From the NCBI GenBank assembly GCA_023053545.1, contig JAKZAN010000007.1, forward strand, positions 6,448,001-6,512,000: a DNA stretch of 64,000 nt. Direction: 5' to 3'. Shown in pieces: positions 23,098 to 36,133 of this stretch. The notes beneath the pieces are model-generated. The model searched no databases. It saw only the letters and a list, made by a program, of their open reading frames with translations, and was not told the origin of the DNA. Each line of letters starts with the position of its first letter. Position 1 is the first letter of the stretch. The DNA comes from Lepidurus packardi. Its lineage: Eukaryota > Arthropoda > Branchiopoda > Notostraca > Triopsidae. The translations under genes were made by a program, and so were the position numbers.

Positions 23098-26000
23098 GTA
23101 ACGGAGGATAGTTGCGACTATTTGGAGGTAAGTGAACTGGGCTAGCAGGAGTTAAATTGACTTGTAAAGGGGAGGAGAGAAATTCGTTTCATAGCTATCT
23201 TAGACCTACTGTTAACTCGAAATTAAGATGGCATTTACGAGCCGGAAACGTGCGGAGCCGATTGCCTGGTGTTACCAATAGCATACCGCCGAGTAAAATG
23301 TCTCCCATAAACAGCGCCCCTTAACCAAACCGCAACGTCTACGAAGAAAGGCGTCTGTGTCTGTCTATGGATTACCGAGACGGGTATAATAACGGTGAAG
23401 AGTGAGGGAACTGGAGAGGGAGTGAAGAGCGGAAAAGAGATAGGAATATTACGAGGGCTGGAAGACGCTTCTCAAAAAAAATCTTAATGAGCCCATCATC
23501 GTCCCTCAAGTGGGAAATATGCAGAGAAATGAAACAAACGAGCCTTGAAAACTTGATGGGCAGGCGAGGATATCATAGCGAATGCGAATTTGGCCAGTTA
23601 AGTTTGGGCAATTTTCTATTCTACCCAACTTTGCGGTGAAAAACGCGGGGAAGGATAACCAAATTTTATTTTAAAAAAATAGGAAAAGAATTGATTTGAA
23701 AGGGAGAATGCTGTTGGTGCCGTGAAAATGTGGAAATGAGATGGAGAGCAGCAGAGGGCCATAAGATGAAACCGCCTCGTGAATAAAAGCCTTAAGGAGC
23801 AGGGTGATATCCCTCCGAAAAATCGAACTCCGTTTCATAAAGCTGTCTTCACAAGTGCGAATTATTTGCCTTGTCCCTCGCACTCGCTGGCGTATCAATA
23901 GACACAGCAGTAGGTCTCCACGGCTTTTGGAGCACTCGAAAAACCCAACGGGCTCATGGCATGCCAGCTAAAGGTGTCGTAGGAAGGCCAAATTTATTTT
24001 GCTTCCATAGCAGAACGTACGACAGCTCATGGCAGGACCCGGGGAAAAGGGGGAAAAAAATGCTACCTCGCCTGTGGGGTTCTTTCTTGTGCCTTTAGTA
24101 AAGGTATTGGGGGGGTAAAAAAGTGATATGACGTTGGAGGACTTTTTTCTTTATTTTTTTTTATTTTTTTTAGCGAGAACCATTTAGCGGTTCTTCCTGT
24201 TGTTGGTCAACTATTTCGCTCTCCTTTTATGATGAGAGTGCTTTGCCAGTGAGGTTCGGGGTTTGGGGGACGACTTGACCGCTCTTGGTAGGGGAACACA
24301 GGCGAGTTAGTCCACAATATAAGGGGATAGGACATCTTAAATGCGGTTTTATTACCCACAATTGCCCTGAGCCCAGGGGGCCACCAGCAGTGTTTGTTGG
24401 CAGTTTTACTGGCTGTCCCGCAGCAAAACTACAGAACTGGAGCGACACCGTCCTCGTGAGTCGAATACGCCAAAACACCACTCATCAGAAAACCAAGGAC
24501 CAAATTAGGCGTCGTTCGCGCCGAACTCAGGCCGTTTGGACAGGACAATGTGGGCTTCTGATACCTGCTTTTAACGGGGAAGGAAAAGGAACGATTTGTC
24601 CCGATGTGGAAGTTTCCGCAATTCTGTTCGTCTTCCCCTTGCACATGGAAATTATCAACTCTTTTTGGACATACTCCGATAATCTTCGGACTTTTTTTTT
24701 GGTATACCATTTCCGAGAGCAAAAAGGGGACTTTTTAGATGCCGCTCGGCAATTGACATTCATGTAGCAGTGTGTAATGTAATGATCACCACTTGTTTTG
24801 GTAAGCGGGTCATGTTAGGTAGACTCGTGTGAAGTTTTGTTGTTTCTCATTAAAAAGAGTCGAAGAGTGCAGCTTATGGTAATTTCAAAGCACTCACATT
24901 ATTCATCCTTTTCGTGTGGCAACGCAATGTGAGACAGACAAGTTGGTGCCAAACAAATCCGTTTAAGTAAAAAAAATAAGTTAAATAATAAAACAACCTC
25001 GTATGTATTTGAAGTAATAAGTGTGGTTTGATCCAGTCAGCCATTGTAGATAAGGCAAGTGAGATCGATATATAAAGGGGATCAATACTATAAGCATGGG
25101 TCTTTGACTTTTGACTTTTTTTTAGTGGCACCGAAAGAGTTAATGAAATGTCTCGCTATTATTTGCGTTGGGGACAATCAAGTATTTGGGTTCGTGTCTT
25201 GGTCAAAGATAAGATGGCTCTTGTGGTGGTTGTTTCGAATACACCGAAGTATGCCTGTAAGGGACTTGATGGAATTCACGATGTGCTAGCTTCATGCTAT
25301 TCGATGTGTATTACTTCCAGTTATTAGCTCAATACAAAAGCTTTCTTTTATAGAAAATTTGAAACGTATTTATTATTTTAATTATTAATGTAGTTAATTT
25401 AAAACAAATTGTGTTGGAGCTTGGTTCCAACAGTTTTTCAATAGTCAGTAGTTTTTCTTCAAATCCAAACGTTCTTCGACATTCTTCGCAAGCTTTCCAT
25501 TGGAATTGCTTGTAGCTCTGTTTTTCTGTGTACCGGCAGTGTTGAAGGCTTATAGGTACTAAGTTATGGCTCTGTTGACTTGTAAATTGGAGAAGGATAG
25601 AACAGTTTTAAGTGTTGGAGAAAATATGACCGCAATATCTGATTTTTAAGTCTTTTTTTAAGGAAAAGGGCCATAAATTATAGTTGATACTTCAGTTACT
25701 CTTGCTTTGGAAGAGTTTGCAGCGGAAAAGGAAAAGTTGTGAGCGAGATGAGAGTTTGCGTGAAACCCTCATTATAGATTGTAGCATAGCCGAGAAAAGG
25801 TTTATATCAGGTACGTCTGACGTTGCGCATTATGATATGCCTAGGCTTTTGAAAGCCTCATATGGCTGGAGGGAAAGAACCACTTGAGCGAGCACCTGCG
25901 TTTGCATTTATCATATAGAAAGGGTAGAGACAGAGAGAGAGCAGAAAGGCCATGCATTTTTCCTGGGCCCCGGTAGGACCAACGTCCCTCTCGTGCTTTT

Positions 26001-28692
26001 GACTTATGCAACTTGCGTTCGGCCGGCGTGATCTTCTTCGTTTTGGTTTTGGGTGAACGATGGGCTAAAGGGTCAGCATCTTCCAACACCAGGCCTTTCC
26101 GAGTTAAAGCGAAACAATGAGTAAAGAGCACTGCGAGCAATTTCCATTTTTGGTCTTTGCAGTTTCGTTTCGTGAAGGGGGTTGTTACACGTTGTGAAAG
26201 GTAGGAAAGGTAAACCGTTGCTCAGTCTTGTCGACTCGTGTCTAGCCGGACTTGATGGATGGCTCTCTCCTTAGGAGCCCCGAGGAGCACGCAATAGACA
26301 AGAAGGTTTTCTTATTTCGTATGGATTCTATTCCTCGAATTGAGCGTGTGTTGGATACGAGCCCTTCTTGGTTTGCGTATATTCGATACAATGTTTTGTA
26401 AGGCGATCGGTCAGAAAAGATTGCGACTTTTTCAACTTTTTCAGGTCTATGACAGCGAAAAGGCGGTGAGTTGGTGCACAGACAGCCGTCTTTTCTCTCT
26501 CTCTCGCGCGCTCGGTTTTTCTCTCTTCGGGTATTGACTGATTCAATTATATGTAGCACACAACATTGAAACAACAAAAAAACGATCAATATATTACGTA
26601 TACGACGACTATTCAGTCACATGCCTTGACCCATGTGGATTCACAAGTCACACACCCGTTGCTTTGCAATTGGGCCTTTTGTAGTCGACCGTATGCTTAT
26701 GTGAATACGGAGACTTTCCACTATGACACTGTGAGACATTGTCACCACAATTACAAGCCAATTTTACCAGCAGGGAAAGTAAAGATTTGCTGTTTTTGCG
26801 TTTTCCTTTTACTCTAACGTCTATTTGAAGTCGGTGCACCGCCAGGCGCTCTCGCCTTTATTCGAGCATGAAATACGAAGCTAAAACTGTAGCAGAGGCT
26901 CATAGGGGTTAAATAACATTAGCCTCTCGGGGTACGTGGAGCAACCTGGACTGTGATTTGTTACGGTGTTGCAACTCTTTTCCTTGCCGCTACTCGCCGA
27001 TTATCCCACCGCTCCATACGACGTTCATTGTTCGGCAGTCTTCGTGAAAATACAGTGCATGTACCGTATACTGTCTCGCGCTCCGGGTTCGTTCATGTTC
27101 CCAGTCGCCGGCTTGATCTAAAGCCTTATTATAAAATTGTATTAAGCTAGGTATTGTATCCCAGTTTGATGAGCCCCGCATCTCAGCAGTGCGCCTGGGT
27201 CTCATTTTCCGTCCAAAATAAGCGCAATAAGAATAAAGAAAAAAACATTGAGTGGCGAGAGGTTAGACTATCCTTGGTTGCTTTAATTATAAACTCACCA
27301 TGCGTTAGTTTGTCAGTGTGAAAAGCTGGTTGCTATTCTTCGTGTATACCGCGTTTGTACAACTGCTGCGACAGGCTGAATGAAAAGCGGGTATAGAAAT
27401 GTGTAATGGGAGATAGGTGGGGTTTTGTCTATTGCCAAAGACCCCGTGGAAGTCCCCATGGCAACGGCTATCTCATTTGCCAATGGGTCCGTCGTGCAAA
27501 TTATGTAGGCGGTTACAAAGGATGCCATTAGCGGCAAGTGTATAGAGCTAAGTCGTTATGTCCGTTTGGTTTGTCCCGCTTCTGTCTTCGTGGCTGTTTC
27601 TGTTCGGGCTATCATTCTATTGCCTTGGCAAAGCTTGCCGTACTCTAAAAATGTGTCTCGATTTCAAGAAAGGAACGTCGTTATCGTGCCGGAATCTACC
27701 ACCCAAAAAACGGGACAAAACTGTGGCTCGTTTTACCTATCATTTCCCCCATTTTTTAAAATCTTTTTTCGTTTTGGGCCCAAAACCGCCTAGATTTGGA
27801 TTTTGACATAAGCAAGAAAAGCTGGAATGCGAATACACTTCCTTGGAAATTGAGTCTTGGCAAGACGTTCTAGTTGGGGGCTATTTTTGTTCTTTTTATT
27901 CAAGGTTGCTTGTGCCTTACAGTGGATTCGAGCAAATTGACAAGACATTCTACAACACACTAGACATAGGCATAGACACAACAGTGTACATTACAAGATT
28001 AGAATTACCCGATTCCGCCTAAATTACCTTTTTCTTAAGAATAAAAAAGCTAAGTAGGCCTTCGTGCATGAGAGCCTAATCCTCCCATAGGCCTTATTCA
28101 CATTTAAAAATACCCCACTAGGCGTCGGTTTCTGGCTGTGTCATCAGCAGGCATGAAAATAAAATAAAAAAAATTATGAAGAGACCTTGAATCCCACTTT
28201 GTTTCAAGTAACGTAATTGTGGCGTTTCACGTGCAGTCCGCCTTGTTCCTTGTTCTTTACTGTCATCTTCCAGTGTGGTGTTGTTGCCGTTTCACGTTCC
28301 ATAAAAATTAGAAGTACCTATAAAGTAGCTTACTGATCGTTAGAATTGTTGAAACGTCATTCCAGGCAGGTGGTGACTAAGGTTAATCACTCTGTAGTGA
28401 ATTTGCCTTCCGTCAGTTTGGAAACTAGAACTTTACGAGGCATACGAATCACACATATTCGTAAAACTCATATCATGAAGCAGAGGGTGAGTTCGAGGCA
28501 TTTTTTTTTATTCGTGACTATCGTATTCTTTTTATCGACATTTTTCTCGGAAAACCTTCACGGCCAAGTTAGGCACATGACTTCGAGTTCGCCTCTTCTC
28601 GCTGGCTGCTCTTCCAAAAATCCGGCTGCTCTTGTTCTGACATTTGGGGCGCGAGAGAAAATAAAAATAACGCACCGAAGCCCGCACATCTA

Positions 28693-28716
28693 TTTTTTTT
28701 TTTTTTTTTTTTTTTT
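28693..28716 (+). repeat. Homopolymer T24
   Basis: An uninterrupted run of 24 T, followed 82 bases later by the weak exon candidate at 28,799. Confidence 0.93.
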
Positions 28717-28798
28717 ACTATCATTGGGCATTGGAGCTTGAACGCGTTAGGCCGTTCTTATCGGAAATGCGAGTACGAGTCCAGACCGGATACGCTAG

Positions 28799-28889
28799 TG
28801 TTCTATACTATGTAAAACCCCTGTCTTATTGTTGGACGATTCCGGGAAAATGGGTTTTCGGATTGCGGATGAGTGGCTGTCATTACCTG
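28799..28889 (+). CDS. Weak internal exon candidate
   Basis: An open frame bounded by CGCTAG and a good donor GTAAGT (28890). It reads through KTPVLLLDDSGKMGF and RIADEWLSLPG with phase 1 at the end. The donor is good; the acceptor lacks a polypyrimidine tract. I found no continuing exon with matching phase. Confidence 0.2.
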
Positions 28890-30205
28890 GTAAGTATTGT
28901 CGAGAAAATTCCACCCAAAACTGCAAGTCCAGTTTGTCCATTGTTGAGGATCCCAAGGATTCACGCTTGTCGTGTCCAACTACGGCCAATGCAGTAAAGC
29001 GGCGCCATAAGTCAGACGTCGCTCTGTCAAGAGTTGATAGTTTTCGTTTTCGCACACGGATTCTTAACGATCTCCCTGATATCTAGCTGGTGTATGTGTA
29101 CGATATGGGACTGGAGTATTCTGTTTTATAGTTTGCGTGTGGTCTCTGACTTTAATCACAATTACAGTCGCATTTTCCTTGATTGGATGCGTCTGAATGC
29201 TCCACTGGCGCCCAAGTTTCGGTGGTCTCATTGCAAGCTTTATCGCAATATTATATCCTGCCATTCGCGATGTTATACAGGGCAGGGCGTAACAACAAAC
29301 CAATTTAGTCCCAATTCCTGTATTAGCAGTCATACAATAAAACCAGCCGGAGCATGTGAATTTACGCTCCGCCCCTTACATTGATGCTTTGGCTTAAAAA
29401 AAATAGTCTATTTAATATGTTTCTAAAAATATTTCGAATTGCCTCTGTGGGAGGGGAAGCTGGTTTTGGGGACTGCTATAATAGCCAAGCATCCCCCAAA
29501 CGTTTAACTCGATTGCTTTGTTTCTTACGCTGTCTGTGTGGCTTCAGATAATTGTTGCACACAAAAGGTGTGAAGAGAAAAGGTAGGGGAGAAGTGGCGC
29601 GTTACGCATCATACATGTGCACTGAAGCTGAACGTTTGTCTATAGAAGTTTCCTTTTGAAAACGATTTTCAAGTGGATTCCATCTGAAGCATTTGCTAAG
29701 TACTCGCAATGTGCCTGTTCAGACTTGATCTGACCGGTATAGAGTCGTTTATTTGTGACGTAATAGTCGATATTTCGGTACGACCAAAAGCCTTGTCGTG
29801 TTCAGAAGCAACGTGCTTGGCCATCTTAAAGACGTTTTCGGAAATGTCCAAAGGACCCCAAAGCAGCGTTTTCGTGTGGCATGTGTGTGACTTTTGGCTT
29901 CGGTAGGGGGGCTTCCTTCAACTTCTTTACGGTCAAGTTGGAAACCCCTTTGAGGTCTTCCTAAAGTCTCCATGGACTCCTCATTTTGAGCTTAGGCGTC
30001 ACTTTTAGGCTTCCCCTTTTCATTTTTAATATTATTTTTTGGGTTTGGCGTCATGTTTGGGATCGTGTGGTGGATGTGGCAAGGAACGGTGGAGAAACGA
30101 AAAACTATTTTATTTCTTTCTCAAAAGTAATATTTTTTTCTTTATTTTATGCCTTCCTTATAACTATGTTGCATCCCTGGGCTGAACTCGGTCGAGAACG
30201 AGCTC

Positions 30206-30392
30206 TTGAGCGTGGATGTTGAGGCATACATTTTCATGCTGAGGAGCGTCGAGGATGGGCTGTCGTCTTATAGAACATCCTCGGTCATTATCGTCGCCAC
30301 CGTAATGGCACCTTGGTGCGGACCTGTGAAAGCCTCGCAGCTTTTTGTGCCTTGTACCCACGTAGGCATATACGATCAAAGAGCACAAGCAG
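30206..30392 (+). CDS. Weak exon candidate with a WCGP motif
   Basis: An open frame with coding-like codons reads MLRSVEDGLSSYRTS, SVIIVATVMAPWCGPVKASQ, then QLFVPCTHVGIYDQRAQAG and a GTGTAA donor-like site. The hydrophobic strand followed by APWCGPVK resembles the thioredoxin active-site strand, but the second cysteine is replaced by Val and the following residues do not fit a thioredoxin fold. No good acceptor is visible. This is most likely coincidence or a lone exon of unknown type. Confidence 0.17.
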
Positions 30393-30918
30393 GTGTAAAA
30401 AGAGAATCTGCTGGAGAAAACGCTTTTGAAAAACCCACAACGCGATAAAACAGTCCTTGTGATGGGTCATAGTGTCCCATCATCACTCGTCTTGCATAAT
30501 TACAGTGCCGTCCATAGTACTCGCACCTCTATACTTTCCTCGTCTTCACTCCTTTCTGTCTATTATTGGAGACATCCCGCCGCAAGACTGGCAGGTTTAG
30601 CCAGTTGAGCGTTTTTATTATGCTTGAAAAACCTGCAAAGTTTATTTGAAACGCAAAAGAAACGTGTTTTTCTTGCAGCATTTTCTGCGCGCATAGAGAG
30701 GTTCCTTTGTATCACTCGGGGAGTTGAGAAATAATACTCCTATTATCAATTGGAAGCGACTTTTGACAAGTTGGAAAGTGGCCAAATGGCCAAACGAACG
30801 TAAAAACACTGTATGACGCCACCCTTGGCCTACAGACGCTTTACCTCCTCGTTTTTGATGGATACGCTTGACCTTCAACCGGTTTGTAATCAACGACCTT
30901 TTCCGCCCGTCATCGCAG

Positions 30919-31057
30919 TTAATTTGTGTGCATCTGCATAGTTGGCACGGTTTGAATGTGCCAAACTTAGGCCGTTCTTGTTTGGGCGCGTTAGGCCTGC
31001 GTTTTCCTGCAGATGTGTTTTCCCGTGTCTTGCAACAAAACTCTCAACAGGATCTTG
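30919..31057 (+). CDS. Candidate internal exon, unknown protein
   Basis: It is bounded by a pyrimidine-rich acceptor ending CATCGCAG at 30918 and donor GTAAGA at 31058. The 46 codons in phase 0 read LICVHLHSWHGLNVPNLGRS and GALGLRFPADVFSRVLQQ, then NSQQDL and one base of a Gly. Phase in 0, phase out 1: this fits between the 17.1-kb exon (ends phase 0) and the 32.8-kb exon (needs phase 1). A competing 123-codon frame exists on the - strand here (30991-31362), so the strand is not certain. Family unknown. Confidence 0.33.
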
Positions 31058-31392
31058 GTAAGATACACAAAAGTGACGAGGAGATCATAGTCAGGAAGTT
31101 GCCTGTTTGAGAGTCTGCGCTCTACATGGGCTGCTGACATTCTTTGCTCGCAGAGTTCTTTTTTAAGAAAAAAATACTCTGAAAAAGTAAAGGAATTACA
31201 AAACCAGCCAATTAAAGGGACGGTAGGAATGGACAGGCCGAAGTGGAGGTAAACACAGATGGGTTCGGACGTTGAATTGTCCAGTGCTACAATTATTCTA
31301 CCGAATGTAGAACGCAAACTAGTACGTACCAGGCCGAGCCAAGGGAACGAAAATGTATCCAAGTCTGCTTAGGCTGGAAAAGGATTCCTTTA

Positions 31393-31450
31393 GCTCTTCT
31401 CTTTCTCTCTGTTCTCTCTTATCCTCTCTCGCTCTCTCGTTCTCTCTCGT
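31393..31450 (+). repeat. TC-rich microsatellite
   Basis: Imperfect (TC)n tract directly upstream of a GC-rich patch. Confidence 0.85.
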
Positions 31451-31860
31451 TATGTTCTCTATATCAAGGCCGCGTCCAAATTCAAGGCGAAAGGCAAAGC
31501 GAAGAAGGAATCAGCCCAGGCGCTGTTTTGGGTGCGTTGTCTCGAGCGGCTCGGGACTCCCGCACCGTGCTCGCCCCGCAAAGGAGAGCTTAGAGCTGGC
31601 TATAAGGCGGGGAGCGAGCCAAAAGCGAGAGCTGACACATACTGGCGGGACTCGGGAGTCGGTGTCGGTTGTGTGTGTACGTTAGCTGGTGCGGGAGTGT
31701 TAAGTGTATGTGTGTGTATTCCGGCGGGCAGTACTGAAGCTTCAGAATCGGGCTGCTCGCGTCATTCCGCTCGTCACGGCCCTCGGGCCCGCACTGCTTC
31801 TGGAGTCTCTGACTCTGACCTAACTATCCATACACACACACATAACGTATCATACGTATA
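31451..31860 (+). other. GC- and CpG-rich patch, possible promoter
   Basis: A clearly GC-rich island in AT-rich surroundings, open in two + strand frames. One contains KFKAKGKAKKESAQALFWVR and later low-complexity Gly/Val and Thr/His repeats, which argues against a conserved protein. A promoter or 5' UTR of the gene with the exon at 32.8 kb is at least as likely as coding sequence. Confidence 0.35.
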
Positions 31861-32780
31861 GCAGTCCCGCACGTGAAAAGTCCGACGCCGAGTTATCCCC
31901 CCTTGCAGCGACAAACGTTAGAAGTACACAGTTTCAGACAGACAGGCCCATCGAAAGACGCTAGGAAAATGTTCCGTGCATAAACCACGAGTTTGCTGAT
32001 TTGATACTTTGGGGGTGACTGTGACCATTAAATCTGCGAGTGCCTGCGTATGCGTGACAGGTGCATCAAGTCATAGTCCGTGATGGTGAGCAGGAAGGGT
32101 CAGATGACGACCAACTACGGACCCACACACTTTGGCCACAGTCTAAGTGAACCTCCCCTTTCGGTACCATCTGCTCAGTTCAATTGAACGTGATTGTCAT
32201 CTTACACTGAAAGGACGTTAGGTTTGACAAAAAAGTGGCTTTCTTTTAAAAAATAACAAAAAAAAACATAACGTATACGATTACTTGGACCCTGATCTAC
32301 AAAGACTGTCATTTATTCTTTCATCTGATATACGTAATTTTGCCTAATCATATTGGTCTTTTGTATTGTCTTGTTTGCGAAATTTGGGAAAATTTTTAAC
32401 AAGTTTAAATCTAAAAAACTTGAGCTCGTACTTTACAACGGTTTTGTCTCAAATATACGACATTGAGGTTGTGCGAAAGTTGTGCTGTGCAAATTCTTGA
32501 GAAAGGCTTGTTATCTCGACCTCCTGAAAGTGATGGCTGTTTGCCGTGCGTAACTATGGAAGTGAACGTGATTTATTAAGACGCTGGAAAACAGAGTATT
32601 ATAGAGATAAAAAAAACGTTGAGAGGGTCTTTCCACCTCTTTTCCTTTTTACAGTGCATTGTTGTCTGATTAGTATCGGTGTGTGGCAAAAAAAGAGAGG
32701 TGTTTTGGGGGGCAATTTTTTGGGTTGAAACTTGCATCGTTTCTTTCTCCTGGCGGCCCTGGCCCTTTCTATGTGGGCAG

Positions 32781-32917
32781 GCCCCGGTGTCGGCGACGGC
32801 CTCGGCGCGCGCGCCTCTTCCGCTCATCATGCCCATGCTTACCCAGAAGGGGCTACTTACCCTGCCATGCCCTATCCCTGGGAACACCCTCATCTTCGGC
32901 ACCACGAAGACGTAGCA
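32781..32917 (+). CDS. Candidate internal exon: Pro/His/Tyr-rich, transcription-factor-like
   Basis: The acceptor has a strong pyrimidine tract and ends GTGGGCAG at 32780; the donor is GTAAGT at 32918. The exon is much more GC-rich than its flanks. Only the frame entered after two bases reads cleanly to the donor without a stop and with low-complexity activation-domain character: GVGDGLGARASSAHHAHAYP, then EGATYPAMPYPWEHPHLRHH and EDVA, ending in phase 0. Codon third positions are mostly C or T. One alternative frame has a stop just before the donor; the other is Arg/Cys-rich and unlikely. Sequence of this type is common in homeobox, forkhead and similar factors, but no DNA-binding domain is visible. 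Confidence 0.47.
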
Positions 32918-34639
32918 GTAAGTGCTTTTTTGTGCATTTTATTATTTCTCACTCTCTCTGGTCTGTCACCAAATATTGAAAGTCAATCACTTTTGACGCC
33001 GTAGAAAATTAATACTGTTGAAAAAATACTTATCCTACTGCCCCACTTTCATGTCTTATACAACAATTTGAAGGTCGACCGGGCTAGGGCTTGAGTTAAC
33101 CTTAACGAGGGGGATGAATGGAACTACCCTAAAACAAGGGACAAAAGTTAAGGGTCGTATTGTAAAGGTAATACCTGTGCCCCTGGGTACAGAGTAGGGG
33201 AAACGCACTGTACAAGTACGACCGTATAGTATACAATGTTCTCTCGAGCAACAAAGCCACGTGGTTTTTGTGCCCCCGAACATCCTGCCATGCGGTGTGC
33301 TTGTATGGTTTTCAATCTAGGCCGGTAGTTTTTGTTGTCGGACAACACAGAGAACAGTCAAGTTCAAGTTCAAGGCATTTTTTTAGTTTTTTGTTGCGCC
33401 AGTACCTCGTTTTTTATTGGCGGCGACTAGCGCCGTTTTTCTCTCTGTCGATGCAACTTTTTTGTCTGGATACCCCTCGATGGCAAGGTCGTCGGCTACT
33501 GGGGAGCAATGCGTACGCTCATTTTTCTCCCGCACCTTTCTCTTGTGGTCTTTATTTTTTCTGGGTGTATGGGGCTCTTACTTTTTTCATACGACGCTTA
33601 AAACAATATGTAATCCGAGTGCTAAAGAAACGGGAGAAAAAAGGGATTTTCCCCCTTATTCTTTCCTGTAACAGCAGTAGAATTCGGTCCATTAGTCGTT
33701 TTACTCTGTTTAAACATACTTGTTGTTCTCCTAATGTCGTAGGTGTCTCATGGTAATACGTTCCGTATTACGTAAGGAAATTCGCGTGGTTTTCCCTCGG
33801 TTTAAAACTCGTTAAGGACCGGGCTTAAGAGGACGAGACAGAGTGAGAGGGAGAGAGAGAGAGAAAGGTTTAGAAACAGGCGTAATTGCGTGCGGGATTC
33901 CTAATTACTACTTCTGAAACTTGAACATTTATGGGAGCTCAAGCTCAGACGATGTGGATTGGGTCATCCGTGAGAGCTTTTTTCACCCTGGCCGGATAAC
34001 GTTACAGCATATTAAAAACCCATCTCTTGTAATTTACATGTGATTGTCGCTTATTACCAGGAACCATTCCCAAAATCGAGCGAAGTAAAACTAATTTGGG
34101 GGTTGAGGACTTGAGGAAGATCTCATCCAATATTGTCTTAACTCTTTACCCTCGTCGGTGTGGTGGTGCCCCCCCCCACCATCAAAGCTAAGTTATTATT
34201 TGCTCAGGACATTTGTGAACACACTTAACCCGTGAAACGTTTAGTGAGCAGCGTGTGACTCGTAAATAGCATTGTCCGAGTTTTTCACACAGTGGTTACT
34301 TGTATATACAACTTGGCAGCCGCATTCAGGTGGATATGTTTCCATGAACTTGTTTTGCGTCTCGCGTTTTTATTTCCTTGGGGGATAATTTATGGCGAAT
34401 TTAAAAGTTATGTATACCTTCATGTGGTGCGAGGGAAGTTTTTCTTGAGGAGCCAAGGTATGAAAGCAAGGTCACTGATCACCTCCCTTGTTTTATGGTA
34501 AGGTTGGCATTCACTTTCTGTGTTAAGTGTGTGTACTGCAACAAAAGCAGTGGGAGGGATTTGGCATGCCCAGCGCGGGTCCTGGGGTCAAATCCTTTTG
34601 CGTAGGAGCGGCCATGTAAGGGCGTGAAGAATTATAACC

Positions 34640-34664
34640 GGTGTGTGTGTGTGTTTGTGTGTGA
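34640..34664 (+). repeat. TG microsatellite
   Basis: (GT)n tract with one T interruption. Confidence 0.9.
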
Positions 34665-36064
34665 GGGGTGCAACACAATTGCCGTCGATATCCAATACCC
34701 TCGTAATCTATTTAGTTTGGTGCGGATTACCGGAACCGGGCCTGCTTAGGGGAAGGGTTGAAGCTTGAGGGGAAGGGCATTCTCAGGTAGCGATGCCCAT
34801 TAACTGGCGCAGAGGAAGTTTATTTATTATTTGTTATATTCATATAACATCCTTTTGTGATTATTAGCGTAGCTTACTGTATTCCGCACTTTTTTGAGTA
34901 GTTAAAGGCGAGTTTTCCTTGTTTTCAATAATATTTACGCCGGAAAGAGCGCATTGTTCCATGACAGGACTATTGTCCAATGCTGCATCGTGAGCAGCGT
35001 GGTTTTTTTCATCCATGAGTCAATTTTGATTGGCAACACACGGTAAAGAACCTTTCGCATTGTGACGTTGGCGAATATCACCGTAGTGCGTGGTTTAAAA
35101 CATGGACAGTACTTTTTGGTTAAGTTATAGGACAAAAAACATGCTCGGCGAAGGTTATAAGATAGTGGTACATGTCCCAATCCAGATCACGAAATCGGAA
35201 ATCGCGAGTTAAAAGATTTTTTTTGTGCCAGTATAGCATGGGGCCCAGTATTAAGACGATCGACTTGGCCAGGACTTGTATGTTGGCATTTATCAACGTC
35301 AAGCGACACATGAAATAGGCATCGGATTTCAGTAAATGTGTATAGGTATGTAGTATGTAGGTTGAGACAGAAGAACTTGGACATCATGTATGCCTTAATC
35401 CATTAATGGTATGCTCTGCACCAAAAGGAAGGGCTGAATATTTATTAACTTCTCCCGCGATGCATTTTAGGGAGTATTTCCTTGCTCGTAATCGTATTAG
35501 AATTCAGTGAAACTTGTTGATTTATAAGATGTGGAACAGAAAGTACTTAGTCTGGGATTCTACCTTTATGCTATTCACGTACATGAAACATTGCCACTAC
35601 GTCTGGTATTACAAGTGGGGTGATGCACGAATGGAAATGAGAGAATTAGCAAAAAATTCCGGGGTTGTATCTGTAAGAATGGGGTATAAAGGGGGCAAAC
35701 ACTGAGGCATGGATTTCATCCTCGCGAGCTGTAGCGAAATCTCGCATACGGAAAGAAAGCTCACATTTGGATTTCCGTTGCTGTGACGTATTCGATCACT
35801 ATTGATCGAATGGAAAGAAGAGAACGAAGTCTGAGCCTACTGCAGCTAGGTCCTCTTTGCGACTCGGTCGTGAGCTACGTAATGGATAACTACGTGGCTG
35901 TGGCGCTCTACTACTTTTATAAGCGTACCCGGTCAACCCGAGAGAGTTCAGCTGCCAACTCGAGTCGTCTTCGGGGCATCTCGCCTTAACAAATAAAATA
36001 AAAAAATAATAAAATAAAAAAGTAAGACGGTTTGAAAACGTGTTAAAAGTAAAGCAGCACATAC

Positions 36065-36133
36065 AAGTCTTGGTACGCGGCTCGGCCAAAAAGTTCGTTC
36101 GTCTGTCTGGCTATTGACCCTTCCGGCCGCCAT
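36065..36133 (-). CDS. Candidate first coding exon, - strand
   Basis: On the - strand GGCGGCCATGGCGGCCGG gives an ideal start context. The frame reads MAAGRVNSQTDERTF and WPSRVPRL and then meets donor GTATGT (36064) in phase 0. ATGGCGGC also fits the YY1-type promoter-start motif frequent at animal genes. The same GC-rich block reads as an ATG in good context on the + strand (GCCGCCATGGCC at 36132), which runs into a stop after 15 codons. I found no second exon with certainty. Confidence 0.27.

Larger units (their letters stand above)
17247..30918. other. Long stretch with only weak coding candidates
   Basis: If the + strand exons at 17.1 and 30.9 kb belong together, this is a 13.7-kb intron. 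I see the G14 run (17,862), the two-copy repeat (22,860) and a T24 run (28,693). Scattered frames (for example 21,460-21,693 and 24,285-24,767) lack convincing paired splice sites. At 25,213 AAGATGGCTCTT opens a 37-codon frame, unsupported otherwise. Confidence 0.4.

Noticed and set aside
25213..25326. Short frame after AAGATGGCTCTT (MALVVVVSNTPKYA...)
   Set aside because: Good start context and an internal GTAAGG, but no continuing exon and no family resemblance; noted only in the region entry.
33268..33756. 162-codon + strand open frame
   Set aside because: Rich in Phe, Ser, Arg and Leu from T-rich DNA; no domain and no splice signals. Within chance expectation.
34561..34625. tRNA-like B-box (GGGGTCAAATCC)
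   Set aside because: There is no matching A-box at the right distance and no cloverleaf arms can be drawn.
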